Assembly (NCBI GenBank): GCA_045605745.1
Contig: JAZUQN010000126.1
Location: forward strand, 1 to 8,024
Length of the DNA: 8,024 bases
Direction: 5' to 3'
From: SIG710 sp045605745
Lineage (GTDB): Bacteria > Bacillota > Clostridia > Oscillospirales > CAG-272
Made by a program: the position numbers and the translations under genes. Within the stretch, counting starts at the first letter, position 1, and every line of letters starts with the position of its first letter. The notes beneath the pieces are model-generated. The model had not been told where the DNA came from. It did not search any database and saw nothing but the letters and a program-made list of their open reading frames with translations. Below are positions 1 to 5,847 of the stretch, one piece after another.

Positions 1-23
1 GTGAATTTCTCATTGCATCGCTT

Positions 24-180
24 GACATATTTTCATAGAAAATATGTCCGTTTATTCGTCAAAATCGTTTGGCAAAAGAAATGCCGCTCGGGGCGTGGTC
101 GCCTCTGCGGGGGCGACGGGGCGGCAACGCCGGCTCCCACAAGCTTTTGAAAAAGCTTGTGCAAAACTTTAACAGTTTTG
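24..180. repeat. block of six tandem hairpins with a GC-rich core
   Basis: Six short inverted repeats follow one another here. They are 24-34/38-48 (11 perfect pairs, loop ATA), 71-74/82-85 (GGCA/TGCC), 98-105/110-117 (8 pairs with one G-T, loop TGCG), 120-123/128-131 (GGCG/CGCC closing a GCAA tetraloop), 138-147/152-161 (CACAAGCTTT and its complement, loop TGAA) and 162-168/174-180 (CAAAACT/AGTTTTG). The stretch from about 82 to 137 is clearly richer in G and C than its surroundings. No hairpin is followed by a convincing T-run on either strand, so they do not look like simple terminators. The dense hairpins resemble a REP-like or MITE-like dispersed element, or a structured RNA; I cannot tell which from one copy. 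The remainder of 1-252 holds nothing else I can support. Confidence 0.4.
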
Positions 181-252
181 TCACCACAACAACTCCACAA
201 ACTCCTGTTTGCAAGCCAAACCACATCACCGCTTGTTTCCTCATGCGCATTT

Positions 253-891
253 TCAAATCATCTCGAAAAAGCTTTCAATGTATTTTTCTGCAAAGCCCTT
301 TATCTCTGCAGTATAATCCTTAGAAGCTTCGTCATACACCGCCACAGTGAAAAGTCCGGCTTGCTTGCCCGTTTTCAGCGCAATAACATTGTCATCATAA
401 AAAACTGTTTCGGAAATATCTATCCCAACCTTTTCGCAAAGATCGTGATATATCTTGGTATCCGACTTGCTCTTTCCAAAATCGTCGGTGGTAAATACAC
501 CGTCAAAAAGCTCGTAAATACCAAAACGCTTAAGGCAAGGATCAACAAGAATATGGGGGCTGGCAGTTAGCACAAAAAGTCGGTTTCCCTCTTTTTTCAG
601 CTTCTTTATATATTCAACCACGCCATCCTTTGCCTGAATAATCTCTCTGTATTTATAAAGGGCAATGCTGTGCATCCTTTCGATTATCTCATCAGTCTCT
701 CCGGGCACACCAAGCTCAGCAAAATATTTGGCAATTCCCATGTCTCCAAGGGGGGTTATGCGTTTTATTATATCATGTGGATAAGAAATATGAGCATCCT
801 CTAAAATACTTATCATGGTTTTTGCCCAATGCCCCATAGAATCGGCAATAGTTCCGTCAAGATCAAAAATGTGATTCCTATATTTTTTCAT
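253..891 (-). CDS. HAD-superfamily hydrolase (phosphatase, phosphoglycolate phosphatase-like)
   Basis: A 212-residue haloacid dehalogenase-type phosphohydrolase, presumably cytosolic and Mg-dependent. All four HAD motifs are visible. Motif I is D10-L-D12-G-T, with D10 the expected nucleophile and D12 the acid/base. Motif II is the threonine of LTAS (T109). Motif III is a lysine in the KSKSDTK stretch (about K140-K146). Motif IV is FYDDN with D166 and D167. Residues about 17-85 form a helical cap between motifs I and II, as in subclass IA (beta-phosphoglucomutase and phosphoglycolate phosphatase-like enzymes). The length is normal for that group. An AGGAG site at 898-902 lies 6 bases before the ATG. 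The substrate cannot be read from sequence. It is divergent from the gene at 959, with 67 bases between the starts, and has no obvious link to its other neighbours. Confidence 0.9.
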   Translation of the reverse strand: MKKYRNHIFDLDGTIADSMGHWAKTMISILEDAHISYPHDIIKRITPLGDMGIAKYFAELGVPGETDEIIERMHSIALYKYREIIQAKDGVVEYIKKLKKEGNRLFVLTASPHILVDPCLKRFGIYELFDGVFTTDDFGKSKSDTKIYHDLCEKVGIDISETVFYDDNVIALKTGKQAGLFTVAVYDEASKDYTAEIKGFAEKYIESFFEMI

Positions 892-904
892 TATTTACTC
901 CTAC

Positions 905-917
905 AAAATATGTCGAA
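905..917 (+). promoter_or_regulatory. possible Spo0A box in divergent intergenic region
   Basis: TGTCGAA at 911-917 is an exact copy of the Spo0A recognition core (0A box), lying between the divergent genes at 891 and 959. The ten bases AAAATATGTC (905-914) also form the right arm of the palindrome at 24-48. A seven-base match is expected by chance now and then, so this is only a candidate. It would fit if either neighbouring gene were tied to sporulation or stationary phase. Confidence 0.2.
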
Positions 918-933
918 AATTCGCTTCTCAGAA

Positions 934-953
934 TATAATGTACCGAGGAGGTG
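934..953 (+). promoter_or_regulatory. TATAAT-like -10 and strong ribosome binding site of the DUF305-like gene
   Basis: TATAAT at 934-939 and AGGAGGTG at 946-953 precede the ATG at 959 by suitable distances; the SD to start spacing is 5 bases. The SD decides the start at 959 rather than the in-frame ATG at 938, which lies within the -10-like element. No good -35 is visible 17 bases upstream. A start point expected near 946 would place the SD at the very 5' end of the message, so the -10 call is uncertain while the ribosome site is firm. Confidence 0.45.
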
Positions 954-958
954 TTCTT

Positions 959-1519
959 ATGAATTATAATCAGCAATGTGCCGCAAAAGACTTTCTTCGC
1001 GAAGCATATTGTATCATTGACGATTTGGTTTATGCCACATCACGAGCTGAAAAAACCGACAATATTTCGATAAATTTCATTTGTCATGCAGAGGCTGTTT
1101 GCCGTGCGGCAATCTCGATATCAGAGTCTTTTTCGTGCTATTCCGAGTCCGAAGACATCAAAATAATGGCAAGAAACATAAAGGATATGAGCGGACAGTG
1201 GATTAGAAATATGCGTGGTGCTCGCCGTCATTGCGGCAGAGCACCATCCCCATCAAGTGACTGTGAAACCTATATGTTGGATGCAGAAAGAATAAGCGAA
1301 AGACTTTTTGAAGAAATGCGCTGCTGTCATGTCAGCGAACGCATCAACTGGGACTACCTGAAAATTATGATATGTCTTGCCGAGGGAATGATAAGACTTT
1401 CGGAAAATGCCCTTTGCTATGGGCTGTCTTCCTACCTTAGACCTATTGCTTCAGAAATGGCAGCCTACAGCCGCAAAGCTGTTGCGGCTATGAAAAAATC
1501 TCTTATTACCCCAATTTAA
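959..1519 (+). CDS. small cysteine-rich protein, probable degenerate tandem DUF305 (four-helix) protein
   Basis: A 186-residue soluble protein without a signal peptide or membrane segment. Two related halves can be seen, residues about 38-86 and 132-181. Each fits the DUF305 pattern of F/Y-x3-M-I-x-H-H-x2-A-I-x-M-A, then an aromatic or 'YG' turn, then a second helix ending in Met-Arg/Lys. In half one F40, A51-I52 and M85 occupy the expected places; in half two Y133, M137-I138, G143, I145 and the terminal AAMKKSL do. The paired histidines that characterise DUF305 are absent from both halves, replaced by V47-C48 and L140-A141. Eleven cysteines in 186 residues is a high share, and some could substitute as metal or redox ligands. 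The gene has a strong SD (946-953) and overlaps the stop codon of the convergent kinase gene. Role unknown. The family assignment is by eye and should be tested with a profile search. Confidence 0.6.
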   Translation: MNYNQQCAAKDFLREAYCIIDDLVYATSRAEKTDNISINFICHAEAVCRAAISISESFSCYSESEDIKIMARNIKDMSGQWIRNMRGARRHCGRAPSPSSDCETYMLDAERISERLFEEMRCCHVSERINWDYLKIMICLAEGMIRLSENALCYGLSSYLRPIASEMAAYSRKAVAAMKKSLITPI

Positions 1520-2445
1520 ATATTCTTTTGCCAAAGCTCATGGAGACAGGGCTCAACAACCAGCCCGTCTCTTATGGGCGTAGCAAATTGCTGAGAAAAC
1601 TCAGTGACCCTACAAACAAAATCAGAAGCCAGCTTCACCGATATATCAAAATCTCTCCCCATAAGCATCTCACCGATAAGCACCGATGCAAAAACATCTC
1701 CTGTGCCCGGATAAGCCCTTGGCATAAGAGGGGTGCTGTACAAAAAGCTTTTTTTGCCTTTTTCTGAAGCAGCAGTGGAAATAATTGCCTCTTTTTCTCG
1801 GTCCTCCCACATTATTCCCGTTATAACAGCTCTTTCACAGCCAAATTTACTCAAAAGCTTGCTGAGAAGATAATCCGAAAGGTGGTTTGCCTCTTCCCTT
1901 GACCCCAGCTTATGGGGGTATTTTTCATCAACAAGGAAACAAGCTTCTGTGAGATTGGGCGTTATCAAGTCTGCACCAAAGCAGAGTCGGCTCACGCCAA
2001 GCATTAGCTCCTTATTATATGTGGAATAAAGCTCGCCGTCATCCCCCATCACGGGGTCGATGGCGATGAATGTTTTTTGACCGTCATTTTTGTTAGAAAA
2101 ATCACCGATAAAGCTCAATAGCATTTCTATCTGCTCAGAGCTGCCCAGAAATCCACTGTAAATAGCATCAAAATCTGTACCAATTTCTTTCCAGTGGTGC
2201 GCAATGCTTGCCATATGGCGAGTCAAATCCTCAAAAAACATATTTTCAAAGCCACCGGTGTGAGTTGAGAGCAGTGCCGTTGGAAGTGGAACCGTTTGAA
2301 TCCCCATTGCGGAAAGCACTGGGATTATAACGGTCAGCGCACATCGACCAAGGCAGGAAATATCGTGCACTGCCGCCACACGGTGTATCGGTTTTTTTAG
2401 ATCGGTTCTTTCTTTAAATGAAGGATGATCCTCGTATCTGTTCAT
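1516..2445 (-). CDS. pdxK: pyridoxal/pyridoxamine kinase (PdxK/PdxY family)
   Basis: A 309-residue ribokinase-fold kinase that phosphorylates the 5' hydroxyl of pyridoxal, pyridoxine or pyridoxamine in vitamin B6 salvage. Visible motifs are VAAVHDISCLGRCALT (23-38), typical of the firmicute pyridoxamine kinase branch; PLPTALLSTHTGGF (53-66), which lines the substrate pocket; DPVMGDDGELY (130-140); ITPNLTEA (161-168); and the anion-hole motif GTGD (247-250) with D250 as the catalytic base. Length and motifs are complete. An AAGAGGT site at 2451-2457 lies 5 bases before the ATG. Only 27 bases separate it from the end of the permease gene upstream, with no terminator, so it is probably the last gene of the zinc-uptake operon. 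It could instead be a hydroxymethylpyrimidine kinase-like enzyme, but the N-terminal motif argues for B6. The gene symbol is tentative. Confidence 0.88.
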   Translation of the reverse strand: MNRYEDHPSFKERTDLKKPIHRVAAVHDISCLGRCALTVIIPVLSAMGIQTVPLPTALLSTHTGGFENMFFEDLTRHMASIAHHWKEIGTDFDAIYSGFLGSSEQIEMLLSFIGDFSNKNDGQKTFIAIDPVMGDDGELYSTYNKELMLGVSRLCFGADLITPNLTEACFLVDEKYPHKLGSREEANHLSDYLLSKLLSKFGCERAVITGIMWEDREKEAIISTAASEKGKKSFLYSTPLMPRAYPGTGDVFASVLIGEMLMGRDFDISVKLASDFVCRVTEFSQQFATPIRDGLVVEPCLHELWQKNI

Positions 2446-2472
2446 TTTTAACCTCTTGTGGTTTATTTTATA

Positions 2473-3312
2473 TTAAGCTTTTCGTTTTAGCCCCATCAAC
2501 TTTTCTACGGCTGCAAAAATGCAAAATGCAGCGGCATTGACAGCAACGATGGCGGCACCTGTTGGCAGAGCAAAAAGGCAGGAAAGCGTAACACCGAGAA
2601 CTGCGTTAATAACCGCGAGCACCGCCGCACAAAGGGTAACCCCCTTAAAGCTTCCGAAAAGCCTCATTGCCGTGAGAGCAGGGAAAATGATAAGTGCAGA
2701 TATCAGCATTGCACCGATAATTCTCATTCCAATAGCTATGGTAACTGCCGTTACAATAGCCGTCATTGTTTTATAGAAACCGCTTTTTATTCCGCTTGCA
2801 CGAGCAAAATCTTCATCAAAGGTCGTAGCAAATATTCTGCTTCCAAACAAGATATAAAACACGGTCACAAAAGCTGACAGTATGATTGAAAGTGTAACAT
2901 CGCTTTTCTCTAAAGCTATAAGAGAACCGAACATATAGCTGCTCACATCTGTGTTCATGCCGCTTGTCAGAGATATGGCAATAACGCCTATGGCAACAGA
3001 CGAGGTTGAAATCATAGCAATCGCAGAGTCGCCGCCAACTTTGCCGTTTTCACTTATCCTTAGAAGAAGCACTGCACAAATTATGACGACGGGCAAGGAA
3101 AAAGCAAGCGGCGCTGCCCCGAGAACCGTTGCAACCCCAAGCGCACCGAAGGCAACATGGGAGAGACCGTCTCCTATCATACTGCAGCGACGCAAAACAA
3201 GAGAAACGCCCAAAAGAGAGCAGCATAGAGAGACAAGTGCGCCAACTATAAAGGCCCATATCACGAATTTAAAGGAAAAATATGAGACAAGTGTGCCAAA
3301 AATCTCAAGCAT
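2473..3312 (-). CDS. znuB: zinc/metal ABC transporter permease (ZnuB/AdcB, ABC-3 family)
   Basis: A 279-residue polytopic membrane protein of the ABC-3 family, the membrane channel of a zinc or manganese importer. About eight to nine hydrophobic segments run from residue 10 to 270. Family hallmarks are MIGDGLSHVAFGALGVA (45-61), GDSAIAMISTSS (94-105), DVSSYMFGSLI (122-132), DEDFARASGI (166-175; the region contacting the ATPase), GMRIIGAMLISALIIFPALTA (split across 195-215) and LPTGAAIV (249-256). The start is set at the ATG ending at 3312: GGGAGGTG at 3319-3326 stands 6 bases before it, while the in-frame ATG at 3339 has no SD and lies deep in the ATPase gene. It overlaps the ATPase stop codon by 8 bases, a sign of translational coupling. 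Zinc specificity is inferred from the His-rich binding protein and the regulator of this operon. Confidence 0.92.
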   Translation of the reverse strand: MLEIFGTLVSYFSFKFVIWAFIVGALVSLCCSLLGVSLVLRRCSMIGDGLSHVAFGALGVATVLGAAPLAFSLPVVIICAVLLLRISENGKVGGDSAIAMISTSSVAIGVIAISLTSGMNTDVSSYMFGSLIALEKSDVTLSIILSAFVTVFYILFGSRIFATTFDEDFARASGIKSGFYKTMTAIVTAVTIAIGMRIIGAMLISALIIFPALTAMRLFGSFKGVTLCAAVLAVINAVLGVTLSCLFALPTGAAIVAVNAAAFCIFAAVEKLMGLKRKA

Positions 3313-4030
3313 TTTCTTCACCTCCCGAAAGTCTGCCAAAGTCTGCCGACTTTATATAGTCTTCTTTTGTCCCAAAAAACTTCATGGTGCGGTCAAGATG
3401 AAGTATCTTTGTTGCATAGTGAAGCGCAGAGGAAAAATCGTGGGATATCATTATTATTGTCATGCCGTTTTTATTGAGATCTTCTATAATTCCATAAAGC
3501 TCTCTTGTGGCAATGGGGTCAAGACCGTTTGTTGGCTCGTCAAGAACAAGTATCTTTTCTGCGGCAAGAAGGGCACGAGCAAGAAGCACACGCTGCTGCT
3601 GACCGCCTGAAAGCTCCCTATAGCAAGAGCGCGCTATATGAGAAATTCCCAGCTTTTCCATGATAGATGACGCATTTTTTCTGTCAGCGGCACTGTAAAA
3701 CGGACGAAATCCAACTCTACCAAGGCAACCGGAAAGTACGACCTCGCTAACCGAGACCGGAAAGTTTTTCTGAATACTCGTCTGCTGAGGCAGGTAGCCT
3801 ATCCTGCCGCTTTTTGCACCATTACCGAAAATTATCTCACCGCCGGAGGGACGCTTAAGAGACAAAAGCGCCTTTGCCAGAGTGCTTTTTCCAGATCCGT
3901 TTTCGCCAACTATGCATAGATAATCTCCTTCCTCCACGGCAAAGCTTACATCCTGCAAAACAATTTTGCCGTCATATGAAAGGATGAGATCTTTACATTC
4001 AATTTGATAATTACTTAAATTACTCTTCAA
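3305..4030 (-). CDS. znuC: zinc/metal ABC transporter ATP-binding protein (ZnuC/AdcC)
   Basis: A cytosolic ATPase of about 241 residues that powers the importer. Motifs, numbered from the TTG at 4030: Walker A GENGSGKST (42-50), Q-loop YLPQQ (79-83), signature LSGGQQQR (140-147), Walker B ILVLDE (160-165) with catalytic E165, D-loop of NGLD (168-171) and H-loop histidine H197 in SHD. There is no ATG or GTG near the N-terminus. Two TTG codons are possible, ending at 4036 and 4030. The SD-like AAGAGAGG (4040-4047) lies 3 bases from the first and 9 from the second, so I prefer 4030; the difference is two residues. The start lies inside the 3' end of the binding-protein gene and the stop inside the permease gene, so the three genes are tightly coupled. 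The 'SIQKNFPVSVSEVV' segment is typical of the Zn/Mn importer ATPases. Confidence 0.93.
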   Translation of the reverse strand: MKSNLSNYQIECKDLILSYDGKIVLQDVSFAVEEGDYLCIVGENGSGKSTLAKALLSLKRPSGGEIIFGNGAKSGRIGYLPQQTSIQKNFPVSVSEVVLSGCLGRVGFRPFYSAADRKNASSIMEKLGISHIARSCYRELSGGQQQRVLLARALLAAEKILVLDEPTNGLDPIATRELYGIIEDLNKNGMTIIMISHDFSSALHYATKILHLDRTMKFFGTKEDYIKSADFGRLSGGEENA

Positions 4031-4988
4031 TTTCAAGGGCCTCTCTTATTCTTTCAAGATTGATTTTCATGAGCTCAAGATATCCTGTTCCACTTTCAAA
4101 ATCCTTTGCACTGACCGTGTGGCAAGAATAGAGTCTGAGTATGTCTGCTCCAACCTCCTCTGAGATCACCCGAGCAAGCTTTTCGTTTGAAAAATCGACC
4201 GAAAATATTACTTCAGCATTATTCTCTCTTGCAATTTTAATTGCATCTGCAATTTCGGCAAGCGAGGCCTCTGTATGAGAGGAACAGCCTCTAAATGGTG
4301 AGGTATATTCAAAGCCATAGGCTCTTGCAAGATAAAGAAATGGGAATCGGTCGCCAAAGATAAGCTTACCTTGCCCTGCATTTTTTGCAGTTTCTTCAAA
4401 TTCCATATCAAGAGCCTCAAGGTGTGAAACATAATCCTTGACGTTTTTCATATAGAGAGCACTTTTCTCGGGATCTATACTACAAATCAGCTCCCCGAGG
4501 CGATTAACTATCAAAATTGCGTTTTTGGGCGAGGTCCAGATATGCTCATCGTGGATATGTCCGTGATCATGATCGTCATGGGTGTGGGCATGAGAATGAT
4601 GAGAATCGCCGTGTCCGCTTTCGCTTTCAAGCAGCGGAACTGTATCCATAAGATAGATAATCTTTTCGTCACCAAGCCCTGCCGAGGAGATAAGACGCTC
4701 TGCCCAAGCCTCTGATTCTCCCCCGATGCCAATAAAAAGATCGCACTTTTTTGTAAGGACTATATCGGCAGGTGAAGGATCATATGAGTGAGGCTCAAAT
4801 CCCGGAGGAATAAGCATCTTTATTTCCGCATCTGTTCCGGCAGTTATCTTTTTTACAAAATCATATTGCGGAAAGACCGTTGTCACTATTGTCAGGCGGT
4901 CATTATTGTCTTTGTATTCGCCGCATCCGCAAAGAAAGCACAAAGAAAAAATAAGCAGTGCGACAGTAAGTAAAAATTTTTTAAGCAT
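4020..4988 (-). CDS. znuA: zinc-binding lipoprotein of ABC importer (ZnuA/AdcA-like, cluster A-I)
   Basis: A 322-residue extracellular solute-binding lipoprotein. Residues 1-21 are a signal peptide with lipobox L-C-G-C22; the N-terminal Cys would anchor it to the membrane. The cluster A-I fold is shown by VTTVFPQYDFVKKI (35-48), the first ligand H67 in PPGFEPHSYDPSP, and the second ligand H149 in DEHIWTSP. Before H149 comes a loop (126-146) with ten histidines between Asp and Ser, the zinc-collecting loop typical of zinc rather than manganese proteins. The usual third histidine is absent: the position reads FGDRFPF (211-217), a pattern I recall from other clostridial members. H238 in CSSHTE or H290 in YSCH may complete the site. 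The SD is poor; only a weak GAAAGGC lies about 15 bases upstream, and a stop codon close upstream rules out a longer protein. It follows the regulator gene by 47 bases. Confidence 0.93.
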   Translation of the reverse strand: MLKKFLLTVALLIFSLCFLCGCGEYKDNNDRLTIVTTVFPQYDFVKKITAGTDAEIKMLIPPGFEPHSYDPSPADIVLTKKCDLFIGIGGESEAWAERLISSAGLGDEKIIYLMDTVPLLESESGHGDSHHSHAHTHDDHDHGHIHDEHIWTSPKNAILIVNRLGELICSIDPEKSALYMKNVKDYVSHLEALDMEFEETAKNAGQGKLIFGDRFPFLYLARAYGFEYTSPFRGCSSHTEASLAEIADAIKIARENNAEVIFSVDFSNEKLARVISEEVGADILRLYSCHTVSAKDFESGTGYLELMKINLERIREALEIEE

Positions 4989-5035
4989 TTTTATTCAGAA
5001 AAGCCTTTCGTTTTCGCATTAAGCATCTTATTCAC

Positions 5036-5449
5036 TCAGTTTTTGCACTTTTGGCATTGACCATAGAGCATAGATTTTGAACAATTTACCGCAAAGCCAT
5101 GCTCAGATAGCACGTGATAAAGCAGGTCATCGCTTTTTTCACACTCAAGATGATAAATTTTGCCGCATTCGGTGCACTTCATATGAAAATGAAAATCGCA
5201 TTTTTGATTTTTTGAAGAATGCTGATATAGGTAATTTGAGTCTGCACCATCCCTGAAGCGGCGAAGCATACCCTCCTCAAGAAGCTGGGAAAGCAAACGG
5301 TATACGGTACTTTTGCCCGGTGCTTTTGGGGCACATTTTGCCGTTAGCCCCTCAAAAACCTCATCGGCTGTGAATTGTCGATCGGGATTTTCGCTAAAAA
5401 ATTCAATTATAGCTTCCCTTGCCGCAGTGTTATATCTTCCCTTTGTCAT
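5036..5449 (-). CDS. zur: Fur-family metal-responsive repressor, probably Zur
   Basis: A 137-residue transcription factor. The N-terminal winged helix (about 1-80) includes the recognition helix region KSTVYRLLSQLLEEG (46-60). The C-terminal dimerisation domain has the metal-site cluster CDFHFH (C84, H87, H89), H100 and two CxxC pairs, C92/C95 and C132/C135, which hold a structural zinc in the family. The start is the ATG ending at 5449: GGAGG at 5456-5460 lies 6 bases away. The longer in-frame ATG at 5491 would lie upstream of the expected transcription start and is rejected. It is the first gene of the operon with the zinc-importer genes, and a Fur-type palindrome covers its promoter, so autoregulation with zinc as corepressor is the natural reading. 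Fur or PerR are possible on sequence alone; the gene context favours Zur. Confidence 0.9.
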   Translation of the reverse strand: MTKGRYNTAAREAIIEFFSENPDRQFTADEVFEGLTAKCAPKAPGKSTVYRLLSQLLEEGMLRRFRDGADSNYLYQHSSKNQKCDFHFHMKCTECGKIYHLECEKSDDLLYHVLSEHGFAVNCSKSMLYGQCQKCKN

Positions 5450-5461
5450 TTTTATCCTCCA

Positions 5462-5484
5462 AATATGAGAACGGTTCTCATATT
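5462..5484. promoter_or_regulatory. Fur/Zur-type operator palindrome
   Basis: A perfect inverted repeat with 11-base arms and a single central base (5462-5472, 5473, 5474-5484). Its core TGAGAACGGTTCTCA (5466-5480) has the 7-1-7 form of Fur-family boxes, compare TGATAATnATTATCA for Fur. It overlaps the last bases of the -10 element and the expected start point of the regulator promoter, so bound repressor should block RNA polymerase. It ends about 45 bases before the -35 of the divergent lipoprotein promoter. Confidence 0.85.
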
Positions 5485-5510
5485 GTATCATATTCGGTGA
5501 AATTTGTCAA
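5482..5510 (-). promoter_or_regulatory. sigma-A promoter of the zur-znu operon
   Basis: On the minus strand TTGACA (5510-5505) and TACAAT (5487-5482) are separated by exactly 17 bases, a near-consensus housekeeping promoter. Transcription should start near 5475, giving a leader of about 25 bases with the GGAGG site. A strong promoter buried under an operator fits a repressor-controlled operon. Confidence 0.85.
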
Positions 5511-5529
5511 CAGTTTTTTTGCCCGGCTA

Positions 5530-5558
5530 TTGACACCGTCCGCAAAAACTGATAGAAT
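5530..5558 (+). promoter_or_regulatory. sigma-A promoter of the small lipoprotein gene
   Basis: TTGACA (5530-5535) and TAGAAT (5553-5558) are 17 bases apart, with a start point expected near 5565. Its -35 stands back to back with the -35 of the zur promoter, with 19 bases between. No second copy of the operator palindrome is seen here. Confidence 0.8.
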
Positions 5559-5591
5559 ATATTACAGAATGATTAGGAGGATAGTGCAGAT

Positions 5592-5762
5592 ATGAAAAAG
5601 CTATTGAGGCGAGGATCGATTTTGATCCTTTTGGCATCTCTTCTTCTTTCAATTGCATCCTGCAAAGATGACGAAGAGAGCAAAGATAACGCAGAAAGCG
5701 ATTCTACTACAACATATGAAACTTTAAGTGACGAGGGCTGGTCCCCCACTTGGAGACCCTGA
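5592..5762 (+). CDS. small acidic lipoprotein of unknown function (56 residues)
   Basis: A short gene for an exported lipoprotein. Residues 1-23 are a signal peptide: MKKLLRR, then a hydrophobic core (9-21), then lipobox I-A-S-C24. After C24 only 33 residues remain. They begin with the acidic run CKDDEESKD, continue Ser/Thr-rich (STTTYETLSDEG), and end in a Trp/Pro tail (W50, W54, final R55-P56). AGGAGG at 5575-5580 precedes the ATG by 11 bases, a rather long gap. The gene has its own promoter (5530-5558) and a strong terminator directly after the stop, so it is a complete single-gene unit. It is divergent from the metal regulator. I recognise no family. A metal-related role is suggested only by position and the acidic stretch; a small structural or toxin-like peptide cannot be excluded. 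Confidence 0.75.
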   Translation: MKKLLRRGSILILLASLLLSIASCKDDEESKDNAESDSTTTYETLSDEGWSPTWRP

Positions 5763-5763
5763 T

Positions 5764-5795
5764 AAAAAGGTGCTGAGCAATCTCAGCACCTTTTT
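5764..5795. terminator. bidirectional rho-independent terminator
   Basis: A perfect 14-base stem (5764-5777 with 5782-5795) closes a CAAT loop. The outer arms are AAAAA on the left and TTTTT on the right, so a U-run follows the GC-rich stem whichever strand is transcribed. It ends the small lipoprotein gene on the plus strand, 1 base after its stop, and the SulP gene on the minus strand, about 50 bases after its stop at 5848. Confidence 0.93.
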
Positions 5796-5847
5796 GTTTG
5801 TTCTTATCTATATTAGTCAGTATGTTTTTAATCTTGTCAGCACTGTG

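Noticed and set aside
22..50. TTGACA at 22-27 as a -35 element
   Set aside because: No -10 at 16-18 bases; the hexamer is part of the palindrome arm.
1..150. Open plus-strand frame starting at GTG 1 and ending in TGA at 148-150, and longer open frames over 33-323 on both strands
   Set aside because: No SD, no recognisable domain, and the frames run through the hairpin block; the translations look like read-through of repeat sequence.
157..570. 137-codon plus-strand frame
   Set aside because: Antisense to the well-supported HAD gene, without SD or family similarity.
1469..1489. 8-base perfect hairpin near the end of the DUF305-like gene, considered as terminator for the convergent zinc operon
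   Set aside because: In the minus direction the T-run comes before rather than after the stem, and in the plus direction an A-run follows, so it cannot be an intrinsic terminator.
2951..3610. 219-codon plus-strand frame
   Set aside because: Antisense to the permease and ATPase genes; composition is that of a shadow frame.
5511..5551. Inverted repeat CAGTTTTT / AAAAACTG between the divergent promoters as a second operator
   Set aside because: Arms are 25 bases apart and largely homopolymer runs; chance is sufficient.
5612..5629. AGGATC/GATCCT hairpin followed by TTTT inside the small lipoprotein gene
   Set aside because: Only 6 pairs with a short T-run inside the signal-peptide codons; too weak to be an attenuator claim.
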